A DNA stretch of 64,000 bases, taken from NCBI GenBank assembly GCA_003818205.1, contig RPRQ01000006.1, positions 40,075 to 104,074 on the forward strand. Reading direction: 5' to 3'. The DNA is from Bacteroidales bacterium. Its GTDB lineage: Bacteria; Bacteroidota; Bacteroidia; Bacteroidales; Tenuifilaceae. Of this stretch, positions 27,292 through 36,510 are shown piece by piece; position 1 is the stretch's first letter, and every line of letters starts with the position of its first letter. The notes beneath the pieces are model-generated. The model saw nothing but the letters and a program-made list of their open reading frames with translations, ran no database searches and had not been told where the DNA came from. The position numbers were made by a program, and so were the translations under genes.

Positions 27292-28094
27292 TGCATCTGT
27301 TCTATCGGGTATCGGGACAGGGTGAACCCCTTATTATCCTCCATGGTCTATACGGATCGTCCGATAATTGGGTGAGCATAGCAAAAGAACTCGAACCATT
27401 TTTCAGAGTAATAAATGTCGATCAACGAAATCATGGGCAAAGTTCACACAACGCTGAACATAGCTACTCAATACTTGCAAACGATTTACTCGATCTTTTT
27501 GATGAGCTAAAAATAGAAAAAGCAATATTGCTTGGGCATTCAATGGGGGGTAAAACGGCAATGCAATTTACAATCGACCACCCCAATAGGATTATATCAT
27601 TGATTGTGGTTGACATTGCCCCATGGGGTCATCGCGAAGACAATGAGCAATCTACTAGAATCGTTACAGAGCATCGGCATATTATTGAAGGGTTAAAGTC
27701 AATTCCTATAGAAAGTTTAACATCACGGAGTCAGGCTGATGACATGCTTACCCATTGGGTGAAAGATGGAATTATTAGGCAATTCCTGCTAAAAAATCTG
27801 AAACGAGAACAGGAGGGCTCATTTACCTGGAAGCTCAACCTTTCAGCCATTTCAAACAATTTATCCGATCTGATGAGTGGTATTGCTCCAAAAGCGCAGG
27901 TTTTCTCCTGCAGCATAAAAACCTTATTCATTAAGGGTGACCTCTCGAATTATATCCCCATTAATAAAGAGGGTGATTTAAAAAATATTTTTACAAATTC
28001 GAATATTATCACCATTAAAGGTGCGGGGCACTGGGTTCACGCTGAAAAACCAAAAGAGTTCGTTAATGTAGTTTTAAAATTTCTAAGAAATTGA
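27291..28094 (+). CDS. Alpha/beta hydrolase (YbfF-like esterase)
   Basis: This 267-residue protein starts at GTG 27291, sharing one base with the pdxJ stop (TAGTG), a translational-coupling arrangement. HGLYGSSDNW forms the oxyanion loop, GHSMGGKTA holds the nucleophile S84, and GAGHWVHAEKP near the end carries the catalytic His. The VDQRNHGQSSH stretch is typical of the YbfF/YfhR-type esterases that follow pdxJ in many Bacteroidota. The natural ester is unknown. Confidence 0.85.
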   Translation: MHLFYRVSGQGEPLIILHGLYGSSDNWVSIAKELEPFFRVINVDQRNHGQSSHNAEHSYSILANDLLDLFDELKIEKAILLGHSMGGKTAMQFTIDHPNRIISLIVVDIAPWGHREDNEQSTRIVTEHRHIIEGLKSIPIESLTSRSQADDMLTHWVKDGIIRQFLLKNLKREQEGSFTWKLNLSAISNNLSDLMSGIAPKAQVFSCSIKTLFIKGDLSNYIPINKEGDLKNIFTNSNIITIKGAGHWVHAEKPKEFVNVVLKFLRN

Positions 28095-28095
28095 A

Positions 28096-28135
28096 ACCCT
28101 TTCAAGTCGTGCAGGCTCCGAAAGGTTTTCGCTTT
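28096..28135 (+). terminator. Terminator after the pdxJ-hydrolase operon
   Basis: CCTTTC (28098-28103) pairs with GAAAGG (28120-28125), followed by TTTTCGCTTTT, beginning four bases after the stop codon. Confidence 0.55.
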
Positions 28136-28173
28136 TCTCCTACCCACTGCAGGTAAATTTTTTATCTTTTAAC

Positions 28174-28896
28174 TTACTCCAATACCCTTTCAATATTCTC
28201 AGGGTTGATGATGGGTTCGTTCTTATACCGCAAGAACAGCTGTGCAACGGTTAAGGCATCCTTCTCACAATACCTTGTAATTCTTTCAATATCTTGTTCC
28301 TTATAGTAAACATCGGCCACCTGACTGCCGTCAATATCATCTTTTGGCGATGGGATATTGAAAATCATGGAGAGTAAATTCAATGAGGTGTAGTGCTTGT
28401 AATCGCCAAACTTCCATAGTTCCATAGTATCGAGGAATTTCACCTCCCATGGTTTTTTACCTGCAACATCAAGCAGTTCAGGTATTCCAACCCCATTGAT
28501 AAGCATTCTGCGTGATATGTACGGAAAATCGAACTCCTTCCCATTGTGAGCGCATAAGTTCGCCTTAGGTTTTGCCCCAAAGCGGTTAAGCATAACCGCA
28601 AAACCTGACAGCAACGCCTTCTCATCGTCACCATAAAACGATTTCACCCTAAAAAATCTATCTCCATCGTGCTGAACAACAAAGCCCGCCGATATACATA
28701 CAATCTTCCCGAACTCTGCATAAATACCCGATCTTCCGAATAAGGTTTCAGGGGTCTCATCTCCTCTAATTAGCTGACCTGCCTTTTTATCCCAAAAAGA
28801 CTTAATATCCTCAGGTAATTGAGCGTATTCGGGGTACTGAGGTACTGTTTCAATATCCAAAAACAGAACTTCTTCGGGTTTAATCTCTTTAAGCAT
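28174..28896 (-). CDS. Predicted 3'-5' exonuclease (PolB-exo2-like, RNase H fold)
   Basis: The frame is open from 28938, but MLKEIKPEEVLFLDIET at 28896 is preferred because it places the first acidic motif normally (240 residues). FLDIETVPQ is exonuclease motif I, CAHNGKEFDFPYI motif II and YCEKDALTVAQLF motif III (YxxxD), the DEDD set of two-metal exonucleases. This family is usually named predicted 3'-5' exonuclease, related to DNA polymerase B proofreading domains. It stands alone, convergent with the preceding operon. Confidence 0.8.
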   Translation of the reverse strand: MLKEIKPEEVLFLDIETVPQYPEYAQLPEDIKSFWDKKAGQLIRGDETPETLFGRSGIYAEFGKIVCISAGFVVQHDGDRFFRVKSFYGDDEKALLSGFAVMLNRFGAKPKANLCAHNGKEFDFPYISRRMLINGVGIPELLDVAGKKPWEVKFLDTMELWKFGDYKHYTSLNLLSMIFNIPSPKDDIDGSQVADVYYKEQDIERITRYCEKDALTVAQLFLRYKNEPIINPENIERVLE

Positions 28897-29076
28897 AATA
28901 CATTTTATAGTAAAATCGACATAAAAAATTAGTTCCACCTAAATAAATTGGATGATACGAAAGATAAATCTATTAACTTTGAGACCTCATTAGAAATACT
29001 AAAGTACAAATCTTTTTATTACCGATGAGCTTTTTTCACGATTTCACATTGGCACTGTTTTTGGTTCATACTATTT

Positions 29077-30063
29077 ATGGATAGTCTTTACCCCTTAAAA
29101 TTTGAACCCATATATAAGGATTATATATGGGGAGGCACAAAACTTCGGGACAAGTTCAACAGGAGTACACCCGCCAACATCACCAATTGCGCTGAAAGTT
29201 GGGAAATCTCCTCGATTGAGGATAACATTTCGGTTGTAATCAACGGTTTCCTTGCAGGAAATAACTTGCAGGAAATCATTGAAATCTACATGGGCGATTT
29301 GGTTGGCGATAAGGTTTTCAATGAATTTGGCGATGAATTCCCTTTGCTAATCAAACTTATCGATGCCACGGATACGCTCTCAATCCAAGTTCACCCCGAC
29401 AACCAAGTGGCCAAAGAAAGACATCATGCTTTCGGCAAAACTGAAATGTGGTACATCATTGACAGCGAGGCAAACGCTCAAATCATAACCGGATTCAATA
29501 AAGAAATCACTATAGAAGAATACCAAAATCATCAGGAGAAAAATACGCTAAAAGAAATACTTAACACCGAAAAAGCCGAAAAGGATGATATTTTCTTCAT
29601 TCCACCGGGTAGAATTCACGCCATCGGGAAAGGGATTATGCTAGCCGAAATACAACAAGCATCGGATATAACATACCGAATTTACGATTGGCAAAGAGTT
29701 GATAAAAATGGTACCCCAAGGGAGCTGCATACAGACCTTGCGCTTGGGGTAATTGATTTTAAGAAATACAACACCTACAAATTTTCAAAGAAAAGTATTC
29801 CGAACAGCGGGATAGAACTCATTAAATGTGAGTTCTTTACTACAAATCGATTGTCATTCAACAAAACAATGGAAAGGGATTACAACCTTATCGACTCTTT
29901 CATTGTTATGCTTTGTATTGATGGAATTTGCAGCATAAATTACGGCGAAGGGTTGAAGGAAACGCTATCGAAAGGGGAGACCATTTTAATTCCCGCCGAA
30001 TTAAAAAATATTATTTTAGAACCATCAGAATTTACAACGATTCTGGAAATTTTTATTGAATAG
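29077..30063 (+). CDS. manA: Mannose-6-phosphate isomerase, type I
   Basis: This 328-residue cupin enzyme interconverts mannose 6-phosphate and fructose 6-phosphate. SIQVHPDNQVAKERH carries zinc ligands, GKTEMWYII a further Glu, and FFIPPGRIHAIGKG the later His. The short bacterial form without the large insertions is typical of Bacteroidota. Upstream (28939-29076) there is no gene. It is a monocistronic unit by spacing. Confidence 0.93.
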   Translation: MDSLYPLKFEPIYKDYIWGGTKLRDKFNRSTPANITNCAESWEISSIEDNISVVINGFLAGNNLQEIIEIYMGDLVGDKVFNEFGDEFPLLIKLIDATDTLSIQVHPDNQVAKERHHAFGKTEMWYIIDSEANAQIITGFNKEITIEEYQNHQEKNTLKEILNTEKAEKDDIFFIPPGRIHAIGKGIMLAEIQQASDITYRIYDWQRVDKNGTPRELHTDLALGVIDFKKYNTYKFSKKSIPNSGIELIKCEFFTTNRLSFNKTMERDYNLIDSFIVMLCIDGICSINYGEGLKETLSKGETILIPAELKNIILEPSEFTTILEIFIE

Positions 30064-30188
30064 AAAAAATTCGTTCGCTTTAAAAAGGAGTGGTTTCGAT
30101 TCAAAAAACCATCATTCTGTAAAATAAACTAAGAAATATTGCGACTTGTTTGGAATATATGTAGATTTTTTTCTAATTTCATCATTCG

Positions 30189-30773
30189 ATGGATAATGTA
30201 ATTTACTTCATAAAATCGACTCTGACCAGCGAGATGGCATCTAGTGGTTTTCCCTTGATTTACAAGGGAGAGATGAACCATCAGATCATGCGATCGTTCG
30301 CTTTTATGGCAAATCGAAAAATAGCAGAAAAGAATATTCCTACGCCAACCCGCAAGCGAGTTTTCCATATTATGATAGAGTGTTTACAAAATATCACGAA
30401 GCACTCCGATGATTACGATGAGAAAGAAAAGCAGATTGGAAACGGCCTGTTTATCGTTGGCGAGAACAAGGACTCCTTTTATGTAATAACCGGGAACTTG
30501 GTTAAGAACGAGAAGATGGTTATCCTTGAAAGCAAACTTGAGAAACTAAATAGTTCATCGCCAAAGGATTTAAAGCATCTCTTCCTGAAACAGATGATTG
30601 AAGGAGAGCTGAATGAGAAAGGTGGAGCGGGTCTTGGATTAATCGACATCGCTCGCAAATCGAGGAATAAACTCTACTACCATTTTGTACCATACGATAG
30701 CAATCGTTACTTCTTTATTCTTGGTGTTACTATCCCCGTAACAGCCGATGAGGATGAAAAAGATGATGAATAG
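30189..30773 (+). CDS. SiaB-type (DUF6272) HPK-like protein kinase
   Basis: This 194-residue protein has a GHKL-type fold: an N-box-like HIMIECLQNITKHS at about residues 61-74 and a GGAGLGLIDIARKS glycine-rich loop at about 143-156. This is the pattern of SiaB-family kinases, which phosphorylate SiaC/DUF1987-type partners in a partner-switching system controlling biofilm or cyclic-di-GMP. In many Bacteroidota the partner is adjacent, but here the downstream gene is a repeat protein and no SiaC-like gene is seen. The family call is firm and the signalling role is inferred. Confidence 0.75.
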   Translation: MDNVIYFIKSTLTSEMASSGFPLIYKGEMNHQIMRSFAFMANRKIAEKNIPTPTRKRVFHIMIECLQNITKHSDDYDEKEKQIGNGLFIVGENKDSFYVITGNLVKNEKMVILESKLEKLNSSSPKDLKHLFLKQMIEGELNEKGGAGLGLIDIARKSRNKLYYHFVPYDSNRYFFILGVTIPVTADEDEKDDE

Positions 30774-30819
30774 CATGCCTTCCATTAGCTCTACTAACAG
30801 CAATATAGATACCTATTAG

Positions 30820-30849
30820 TTTGTTTTTCGCAAATTTTTACTATAATTG
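30820..30849 (+). promoter_or_regulatory. Promoter for the repeat protein at 30896
   Basis: TTTG at 30820-30823 (-33) and TATAATTG at 30842-30849 (-7) are 18 bp apart, close to the Bacteroidota consensus. Expected transcription start is about 30856, which favours the ATG at 30896 over the one at 30860. Confidence 0.5.
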
Positions 30850-30895
30850 CTCCTGAAAAATGCACTTTTCGACAAGTAAAATCGGTTATACTGAA

Positions 30896-31873
30896 ATGAA
30901 ACGAACCATACTTATCCTATCCTTTTTATTAGTAAATACTTTCGCCTTCTCACAGGGACAACCTGAAGATAAAGAAAGAGTTCGCATAGCCAATAGCAAG
31001 GTTCAAAAATCTACACAATGGACTCACAAGTATTCTCAGGGGAAAGTAAACCTCAAGGGCTACATCACCACCGAGAGCAAATACGATGAAAGGGGAAACG
31101 TAATTGAGGTGATAAACTATAAGTCGAACGGACAAATATCATCCAAACTTCAATACAAATACGACAAAAACAATAACAGAATTGAATATCTAAAATTTGA
31201 GAAGAAGGATAAACCCGATTTTGAGCTTACCTATAAGCAAAGCTTTACTTACGATGACAAGGGGAACAAGAAGATTGAGAATGGGTACGATGGAATATCG
31301 CCATACAAGATCATTTATAGCTATCTGGCCAACGGTAAAACAAAGGACATTACAAAATATGCTTCCGATAACTCGATTATCGAAAAATGGGAGTCATCTT
31401 ATAACAATAACGTTCAAACAATCAATGTTCTAAAACTCGGCAAAAACCTCGACTACGTTCTTGTTAGAAAGATTGACGTTAGGGGAAACACCATTGAAGA
31501 GACCCGAAACGACCCCAAGGGTAAAGAGGTAAGCCGCATATTATCGGGATTTGATGCCAATAATTATATCACCTCTAATGCTGAATATTACTCGGGGAAA
31601 CTGTCGAAAAAATTCACCTATAAATACAACAAGCAGTATCAACTCCTTGAGATCATTCAGGTAAACCCCGATGGAAGCGAATCATTGAATAGGGCCTACA
31701 AGTACGACAGCAAGGGAAACCTGCTAGAGGAAAAGTGGTTCGATGGTATTCCAAACGAATTCTCAAGCAAAAACTTCAAATACGACGATAAGTCTAACCC
31801 AGCCGAGGTTGAATCGTACTACTCGGACTACAAGTACAAGGTGCTTTACAAGTACACCTACGAGTACTATTAA
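30896..31873 (+). CDS. Secreted YD-type repeat protein, unknown function
   Basis: The frame opens at 30860, but MKRTILILSFLLVNTFAFSQG at 30896 gives a clean signal peptide and suits the promoter above. The 325-residue product contains about ten imperfect repeats of the form Y(D)xxGNxxE (SKYDERGNVIEVINY, YDKNNNRIEYLKF, YDSKGNLLEEKWF). These are beta-rich YD-like motifs seen in periplasmic Bacteroidota proteins. No enzymatic domain was found. It is followed 43 bp later by a flavin reductase-like gene. Confidence 0.75.
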   Translation: MKRTILILSFLLVNTFAFSQGQPEDKERVRIANSKVQKSTQWTHKYSQGKVNLKGYITTESKYDERGNVIEVINYKSNGQISSKLQYKYDKNNNRIEYLKFEKKDKPDFELTYKQSFTYDDKGNKKIENGYDGISPYKIIYSYLANGKTKDITKYASDNSIIEKWESSYNNNVQTINVLKLGKNLDYVLVRKIDVRGNTIEETRNDPKGKEVSRILSGFDANNYITSNAEYYSGKLSKKFTYKYNKQYQLLEIIQVNPDGSESLNRAYKYDSKGNLLEEKWFDGIPNEFSSKNFKYDDKSNPAEVESYYSDYKYKVLYKYTYEYY

Positions 31874-31916
31874 GAATACCGAAACTCTCTTTTTCAATTA
31901 TCCTCAATCACTCCAT

Positions 31917-32453
31917 ATGGAAAAGTTAAGCCATTGCATCGATATTAACCCCTACAAGTTAAATGAAAACGTATTTAAACTGCTAGATGTTAAGTGGATG
32001 CTAATTACTGCCGGGACGCCTGAGCATTTCAACACCATGACCGCATCGTGGGGTGGACTAGGGGTGCTATGGAACAAATCGGTGGTTACCATTTATATCA
32101 GGCCTCAGCGCTATACCTATAAATTTGTAGAAGAGAATCCATCCTTTAACATTTCATTCTATGATAAAAAGTATAAACCTGCATTAAATTTTTGCGGCTC
32201 AAAATCGGGACGTGATTACAATAAGATAAAGGAAACAGGCTTAACCCCTGTAGTTACACCTAAAGGCAATATCACTTTTCAAGAGTCGTACCTTTCAATC
32301 GATTGCACCAAGATTTATGCAGATGATATAAAATCCGATGGTTTTATCGATAAATCGATTATTGAAAAGGTTTACCCAACCAAGGATTTTCACAGGTTCT
32401 TCATTGGGGAGATTATAGGATGCTATTTGAACGAGGGAAACATAGAGAAATAA
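31917..32453 (+). CDS. Flavin reductase-like domain protein
   Basis: The frame is open from 31743, inside the upstream gene, but the real start is ATG 31917 (178 residues). It has the flavin reductase-like split barrel: KWMLITAGTPEHFNTMTASWGG binds FMN in this family, and VVTIYIRPQRYTYKFVEENP follows. It probably binds FMN and reduces flavin or a small substrate with NAD(P)H. The upstream gene ends 43 bp before and is transcribed the same way. The substrate is unknown. Confidence 0.8.
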   Translation: MEKLSHCIDINPYKLNENVFKLLDVKWMLITAGTPEHFNTMTASWGGLGVLWNKSVVTIYIRPQRYTYKFVEENPSFNISFYDKKYKPALNFCGSKSGRDYNKIKETGLTPVVTPKGNITFQESYLSIDCTKIYADDIKSDGFIDKSIIEKVYPTKDFHRFFIGEIIGCYLNEGNIEK

Positions 32454-32738
32454 TCTAATCATAAAGTATATAGATTAGACTCTAACTTAATCAACTGCCA
32501 ATCGCTCCTCATTGGTTGGTCAATAGCATTAATGCTTTCGGCGAATTATAAGTTTGGTTAGCGCAGCAGAAGTTGACTGTAGAATAGTAGGTGAATTCGT
32601 AAGCTCAGTTCGTATTGGCTAAAGCATAACAACCCCATTAAGAATTTCTTAAATTGAATAAAACTTATAAAAATTTCAACTTGGTACAATATATAATATT
32701 TTTGCTTTTTACATTACATTTGAAAAACTTCAAGAAAC

Positions 32739-33398
32739 ATGAATAAAGAATTTATTATTACCAAAGGGTTAGAGATGATCAAGGGCCCCGATATGGCTTT
32801 TTTGACAACGGTTGATTCAAATGGCTTTCCATCAACAAGAGCAATGCTTAATTTAAGAAAAAAACACACAATTTCCTAAATTTGTTGATTTTATGATGCA
32901 ATATGATAATGATTTAACCCGCTTTATTGACTTCGTCGAGTTCTGCTACGCTCCAGTTCATACCTAAACGAAGTAAAAGGTTTGAATATGTGATGGATTT
33001 TGCGATGCAAGCGGTAAACCCCGATTTAAGCGCACCCATTTTTGGGAAGTGATAACACTCCCAAAACTGAGGAGGGACTTAATCGTCTGAATTATTATGA
33101 ATAATCCGGGTTAACTTTGTTTTTTACTACCAATACTTCATCTACCAAAATCAGTCAAATTATTAAAAACCTCAAGGGTTCCGCTTATTATTATGATTCT
33201 AAACTATTTACTGGTTTCATGTGTCAAGGAGAAATTGAAATTGTAACGGATAAGTCCATAAAAAATTCTATTTGGCTTGATGAATGGAAAATGTACTACC
33301 CAGATGGTAAAGATTCCGAAGATTATTCAATATTAAAATTAAGACCTAACTACATTAAAAGTTATTTTCAGTTTCACCAATGGGATTTACGATTATAA
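32739..33398 (+). pseudogene. Broken PPOX-type (pyridoxamine 5'-phosphate oxidase-like) gene
   Basis: ATG 32739 begins MNKEFIITKGLEMIKG and AFLTTVDSNGFPSTRAMLNL, a PPOX-family N-terminus. A one-base shift in a run of seven A near 32865 ends this frame; continuing in the next frame gives QFPKFVDFMMQYDNDLT. That half is interrupted at a TTAA by a 193-bp insertion (32918-33110), after which LFFTTNTSSTKISQI and GEIEIVTDKSIKNSIWLDEW resume the same family. Removing the insert and fixing the shift restores a normal order. The gene is therefore inactivated twice. Its last residues (SYFQFHQWDLRL) may also be altered. Confidence 0.8.
32918..33110. mobile_element. 193-bp MITE-like insertion with TTAA target duplication (IS1380-like ends)
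   Basis: The insert is flanked by TTAA on both sides (32914-32917 and 33111-33114). Its ends are inverted repeats: CCCGCTTTATTGA on the left and, in reverse complement, CCCGGATTATTCA on the right (10 of 13 identical). Excision of the insert plus one TTAA restores the PPOX reading frame. A TTAA duplication with C-rich ends is typical of IS1380/piggyBac-type elements. The interior is too small for a transposase; a 30-residue frame ending SAPIFGK has no recognised match. Confidence 0.75.
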
Positions 33399-33489
33399 GC
33401 AAAATGTAATAAAGGCAGATGGTTTTATACCGCTCAATGATGACCAGATAGAATCTTTTCAAGTTTTGTCAAACACTATTAAAATCTAA
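33373..33489 (+). other. Coding-like fragment of unknown origin
   Basis: A frame shifted by one base from the end of the PPOX remnant reads FTNGIYDYKQNVI and GFIPLNDDQIESFQVLS, then a stop at 33487-33489. The composition looks like protein but has no start of its own. It may be the tail of another lost gene fused to the PPOX remnant. The rest of 33490-33982 holds palindromes (next entry) and no gene I can support. Confidence 0.3.
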
Positions 33490-33638
33490 AACCTTATAAT
33501 AATCTTTTCCCATAACTTATATATTTAACGTGAGTTCGATCTAAGAATGCTTATTATATCATTATTTATTAGTACTTTAATGCTAATATTATGTTTTTGG
33601 AAGACTGGAATATTGGGGTTACTTCTAATTTTTTTCTT

Positions 33639-33716
33639 CCCTGTCTGCCCTGCCTACCGGCAGGCAGGTGACAGGCAGGCAATATTCCATTACTTCCCTT
33701 CCTACCGGGCAGGCAT
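33639..33716. repeat. CCTGCC/GGCAGG palindrome cluster
   Basis: Nested palindromes: CCTGTC...GACAGG encloses CCTGCC...GGCAGG with a TAC loop (33640-33674), and a further TACCGGGCAGG lies at 33703-33713. The same motif occurs at 12701-12744 and within 4704-4729. A 64-codon frame across this stretch is a by-product of the repeat and is not a gene. Confidence 0.6.
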
Positions 33717-33982
33717 CATTCCATTTCTCTCAATAAAGTAAAACGCTGATAATATAGCATTTAAATTGTTTCTTATGTCGAACTGACGTTATTTAAGAGC
33801 CTTTTATTGTGCTTCTCAAATATTACAACTTGTTTCTTGAAAATTGAGACAAATGCTAATATCTCACTTCATTGCTATTCAACAGAATCAATTGTATTGA
33901 ATAGCTTGTTACGCTAATACGACTAAAATGACCAATCTTAACATCTAAATATGCGCCAAACCCTGTCAAAGGAAAGTAAAAA

Positions 33983-35731
33983 TTAAGAACTAATATTTGA
34001 AAGAAAATGATGAAGATCCACATCCTGATTTATCATAAATTTCTTTCTCAATCTATTTCTTCTTTTATTTATCGCTGCTTGAGTTATATTTAATATTTGA
34101 GCAATTTCCTTAGAGGTTAAGTTAATTCTTAGGTAACCACATAATTTTAATTCATCGGTTGTAAGATCGGGATATTTCAAAATTAAATTTGAAAAGTAAT
34201 TATTGTGAACTTCTTCAAAATGTAGTTTAAATGCATCCCAGTCACTATCAAAATTCACACACCCTTCAATTTCTTTTGTAATTTTATTAAGTATAGTTTG
34301 TGCTTGCTTGTCTTTATTCAACTCGATATCATTCAGCGTTGACTTTATTCTGTTCAATATTTCATTTTTATTAATTAGATGTAATGCGGATGCTGAAAGT
34401 TCACGTTTTTTATGATCTAGCTTCTCTTCAAGATTTATTTTGGTTAATTCATCTAATTTTCTGTTTGCCTCAAACTGAATATTTTCAAGCCTTAGTTGAT
34501 TGTTAAGGGCTTTTGCATGACTCAATTCAAGTTCATCTAATTCGCTTTTCTGGAGTCTAATTTGAGTTTTTTGCTTATAGGTTTTAAATCTTAACATTAA
34601 AGCATATAGTAATAAAACTAGGAGCCCGATAAAGAGTAGAAAGAAGATGGTATTATTTCTTTTCTTCTCTTTTTCAATCTCAGCATTTCTTTTCAAATAA
34701 AGAATCTCCTTATCATAATTATCAATATTATTTTTCAGCTGAATTTCGAAAATCTGTCGTTGCGATTCAGTGTTTATAACCTGTTGAGCCAAAGAATAAT
34801 ACTCACAGTAGTTTTTATATGCTTCTTTGAAAAGCAGCAGCTTAGAATATGATTTATGAAGACCATTATAGGCATCTCTTCTAATAATAATATCATCTCC
34901 TTGACCTTTTAAGCTGTATTCTAGCGTTTTTGTATAATGTTTTACCGCCGCTAAGTAATCATTTTTTGAAAAGAACAATTCACCAAAGCTATTATTTATT
35001 GATGCTTGCTTGCTAATCGGACCCAGCTTAACCAAAATTTGTCTAGACTTGTCTAGATGCTGAAAGGCAGTTTCAAAATCTCTAAATTCAATGTAAAGAA
35101 GTCCTAGATTATTGTAATTAACGGCTAAACTTGCTTCGTTATTAAGTTTCAGATTCAATTCAATTGCCTTCTGATAGTTTTCAAATGCCGGCTTATATTC
35201 CTTTTTAAACCGATATATCTCACCAATATTATTATACGAACTGGCAAGTCTTTTTTCATTATGATACTTTTGGAAAACGGCCTTACTTAAATAATAATTC
35301 TTCAATGCCTCATCTAAATTATATTGGTCATAGTATATATTTCCGATATAACTGTATAAAATGCCTGTAAAATCATTTTCCTCTTTCAATGAAATATTTA
35401 ATGCTTTCAAGAAATAACTTAGTGAAGCCGAGTAAAGTAGTTTTGATCTATATAAATCTCCTATTCTAAAATAAGCATTGAGGACATCATTCTCTTCACC
35501 TTGCTTCAAATAAAAATCAACGTATTGCTCAAAGCATTTTTCAGCATCAATAAATAAATTTTTTTGTAGATTTTTAACAGCGCATTGATAATGCGCATTT
35601 GAAGAGAAAGTGTCCCTAAATTCAATAGTATCTTGTTTTTGATTTTGCTTCTCAATACTAATATCGTTACAGAATGATGTAAAGCAACTTACTTTTAATA
35701 GACAGAGAAGCAACAAACTAAATTTCAACAT
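33983..35731 (-). CDS. TPR-repeat membrane regulator with C-terminal LuxR-like HTH
   Basis: This 582-residue protein has a signal peptide, then about six tetratricopeptide repeats to about residue 310 (for example ASSYNNIGEIYRFKKEYKPAFE and AVNYNNLGLLYIEFRDFETAF). A transmembrane helix sits at about 365-388 (NNTIFFLLFIGLLVLLLY), followed by a cytoplasmic coiled coil. The C-terminal ELKLCGYLRINLTSKEIAQI and INKRRNRLRKKF stretch is a LuxR-like DNA-binding helix-turn-helix. This layout is common in Bacteroidota as a one-component regulator sensing envelope or peptide signals. It faces away from the ECF/FecR genes across a 755-bp gap and might control the adjacent locus, which is untested. Confidence 0.8.
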   Translation of the reverse strand: MLKFSLLLLCLLKVSCFTSFCNDISIEKQNQKQDTIEFRDTFSSNAHYQCAVKNLQKNLFIDAEKCFEQYVDFYLKQGEENDVLNAYFRIGDLYRSKLLYSASLSYFLKALNISLKEENDFTGILYSYIGNIYYDQYNLDEALKNYYLSKAVFQKYHNEKRLASSYNNIGEIYRFKKEYKPAFENYQKAIELNLKLNNEASLAVNYNNLGLLYIEFRDFETAFQHLDKSRQILVKLGPISKQASINNSFGELFFSKNDYLAAVKHYTKTLEYSLKGQGDDIIIRRDAYNGLHKSYSKLLLFKEAYKNYCEYYSLAQQVINTESQRQIFEIQLKNNIDNYDKEILYLKRNAEIEKEKKRNNTIFFLLFIGLLVLLLYALMLRFKTYKQKTQIRLQKSELDELELSHAKALNNQLRLENIQFEANRKLDELTKINLEEKLDHKKRELSASALHLINKNEILNRIKSTLNDIELNKDKQAQTILNKITKEIEGCVNFDSDWDAFKLHFEEVHNNYFSNLILKYPDLTTDELKLCGYLRINLTSKEIAQILNITQAAINKRRNRLRKKFMINQDVDLHHFLSNISS

Positions 35732-36486
35732 AATTTTAATTTCTGTTTCTGTTAACCTTTTACTCTTTTAAAATAAATTGCCTTTAATATAATGTTAATC
35801 AATTATATTTAAAGCAATTACAATACTCAATTTATGCAATAATAAATAAAAAACATAAGATTGCCTCACCTTAACCTCACCTTTTTACCATTCAAGGTAT
35901 AAATATACTAAGGTCGCTTATGCAGCCGATGATTTATTTCTTCTTCGTAGGTCTTATTCTCATTCATAATCTCTTGTTTTCTTATAGTAACATTTTTTCA
36001 GATAAAGAGATCAGCGATACGCTGATGATTCTGTTGAGGGGTTTGAGTTACGATTGCTCGTTAATAGAGCTCATGTAAAATATAGCATTGGTAACAAAAT
36101 TCGCATCCTATCCTCCTAAAAGGGGTCAACTCCAAGTTCAACCCAATTGATACTTTATTCACATGCATTTCTCACCTTATTCAACCAACCAATATTGTTA
36201 GGTTGGCTTTGATTTCAGTATTCAAGGTTTTATTTCTCGGTATGAATGTTAGCCAAAAATATTAAACTGTTCATATAGTGAAATATAACACATTATATGA
36301 AGCATGTCATCAATTGTCATATCACATTCTTATGATCTGAATCTATTATGAAGTTTATTTGAGCTCATGCAATATTTCAACACATTATCTTCAGTTTGTA
36401 GTTGAATACATTTAAAATAAATCAACGCATCCTAATTGTATTTCAACTTATTATGCAGCAAAGCGAATTAGACTTAAAATACCTAA
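35732..36486. other. 755-bp intergenic region
   Basis: This is the spacer between the divergent TPR-HTH gene and the ECF sigma gene. It holds no convincing gene. A 52-residue frame from ATG 35920 (hydrophobic start MQPMIYFFFVGLILIHNL) ends at 36078 and has no support. The direct-repeat motif at 36304-36323 is listed separately. Promoters for both flanking genes are expected here but none matched the consensus well. Confidence 0.5.
36304..36323 (+). promoter_or_regulatory. 20-bp direct-repeat motif upstream of the ECF sigma gene
   Basis: ATGTCATCAATTGTCATATC contains two TGTCAT halves 10 bp apart, one helical turn. A copy with a single difference lies at 54280-54299, upstream of the epimerase-tryptophanase-PTS genes. 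Distance to the next start is about 190 bp here. This suggests a shared operator. Confidence 0.5.
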
Positions 36487-36510
36487 ATGTTAACCATTAG
36501 AAGGGAATAT

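Noticed and set aside
32918..33110. 30-residue frame ending SAPIFGK inside the TTAA element
   Set aside because: Too short, no start signal and no recognisable transposase motif; treated as interior of a non-autonomous element.
33547..33741. 64-codon open frame across the palindrome cluster
   Set aside because: It consists mainly of repeated CCTGCC/GGCAGG sequence, has no family features and lies in a decayed spacer.
35920..36078. 52-residue hydrophobic frame between the TPR-HTH and sigma genes
   Set aside because: No ribosome-binding signal, no recognisable motif and an AT-rich background; chance is likely.
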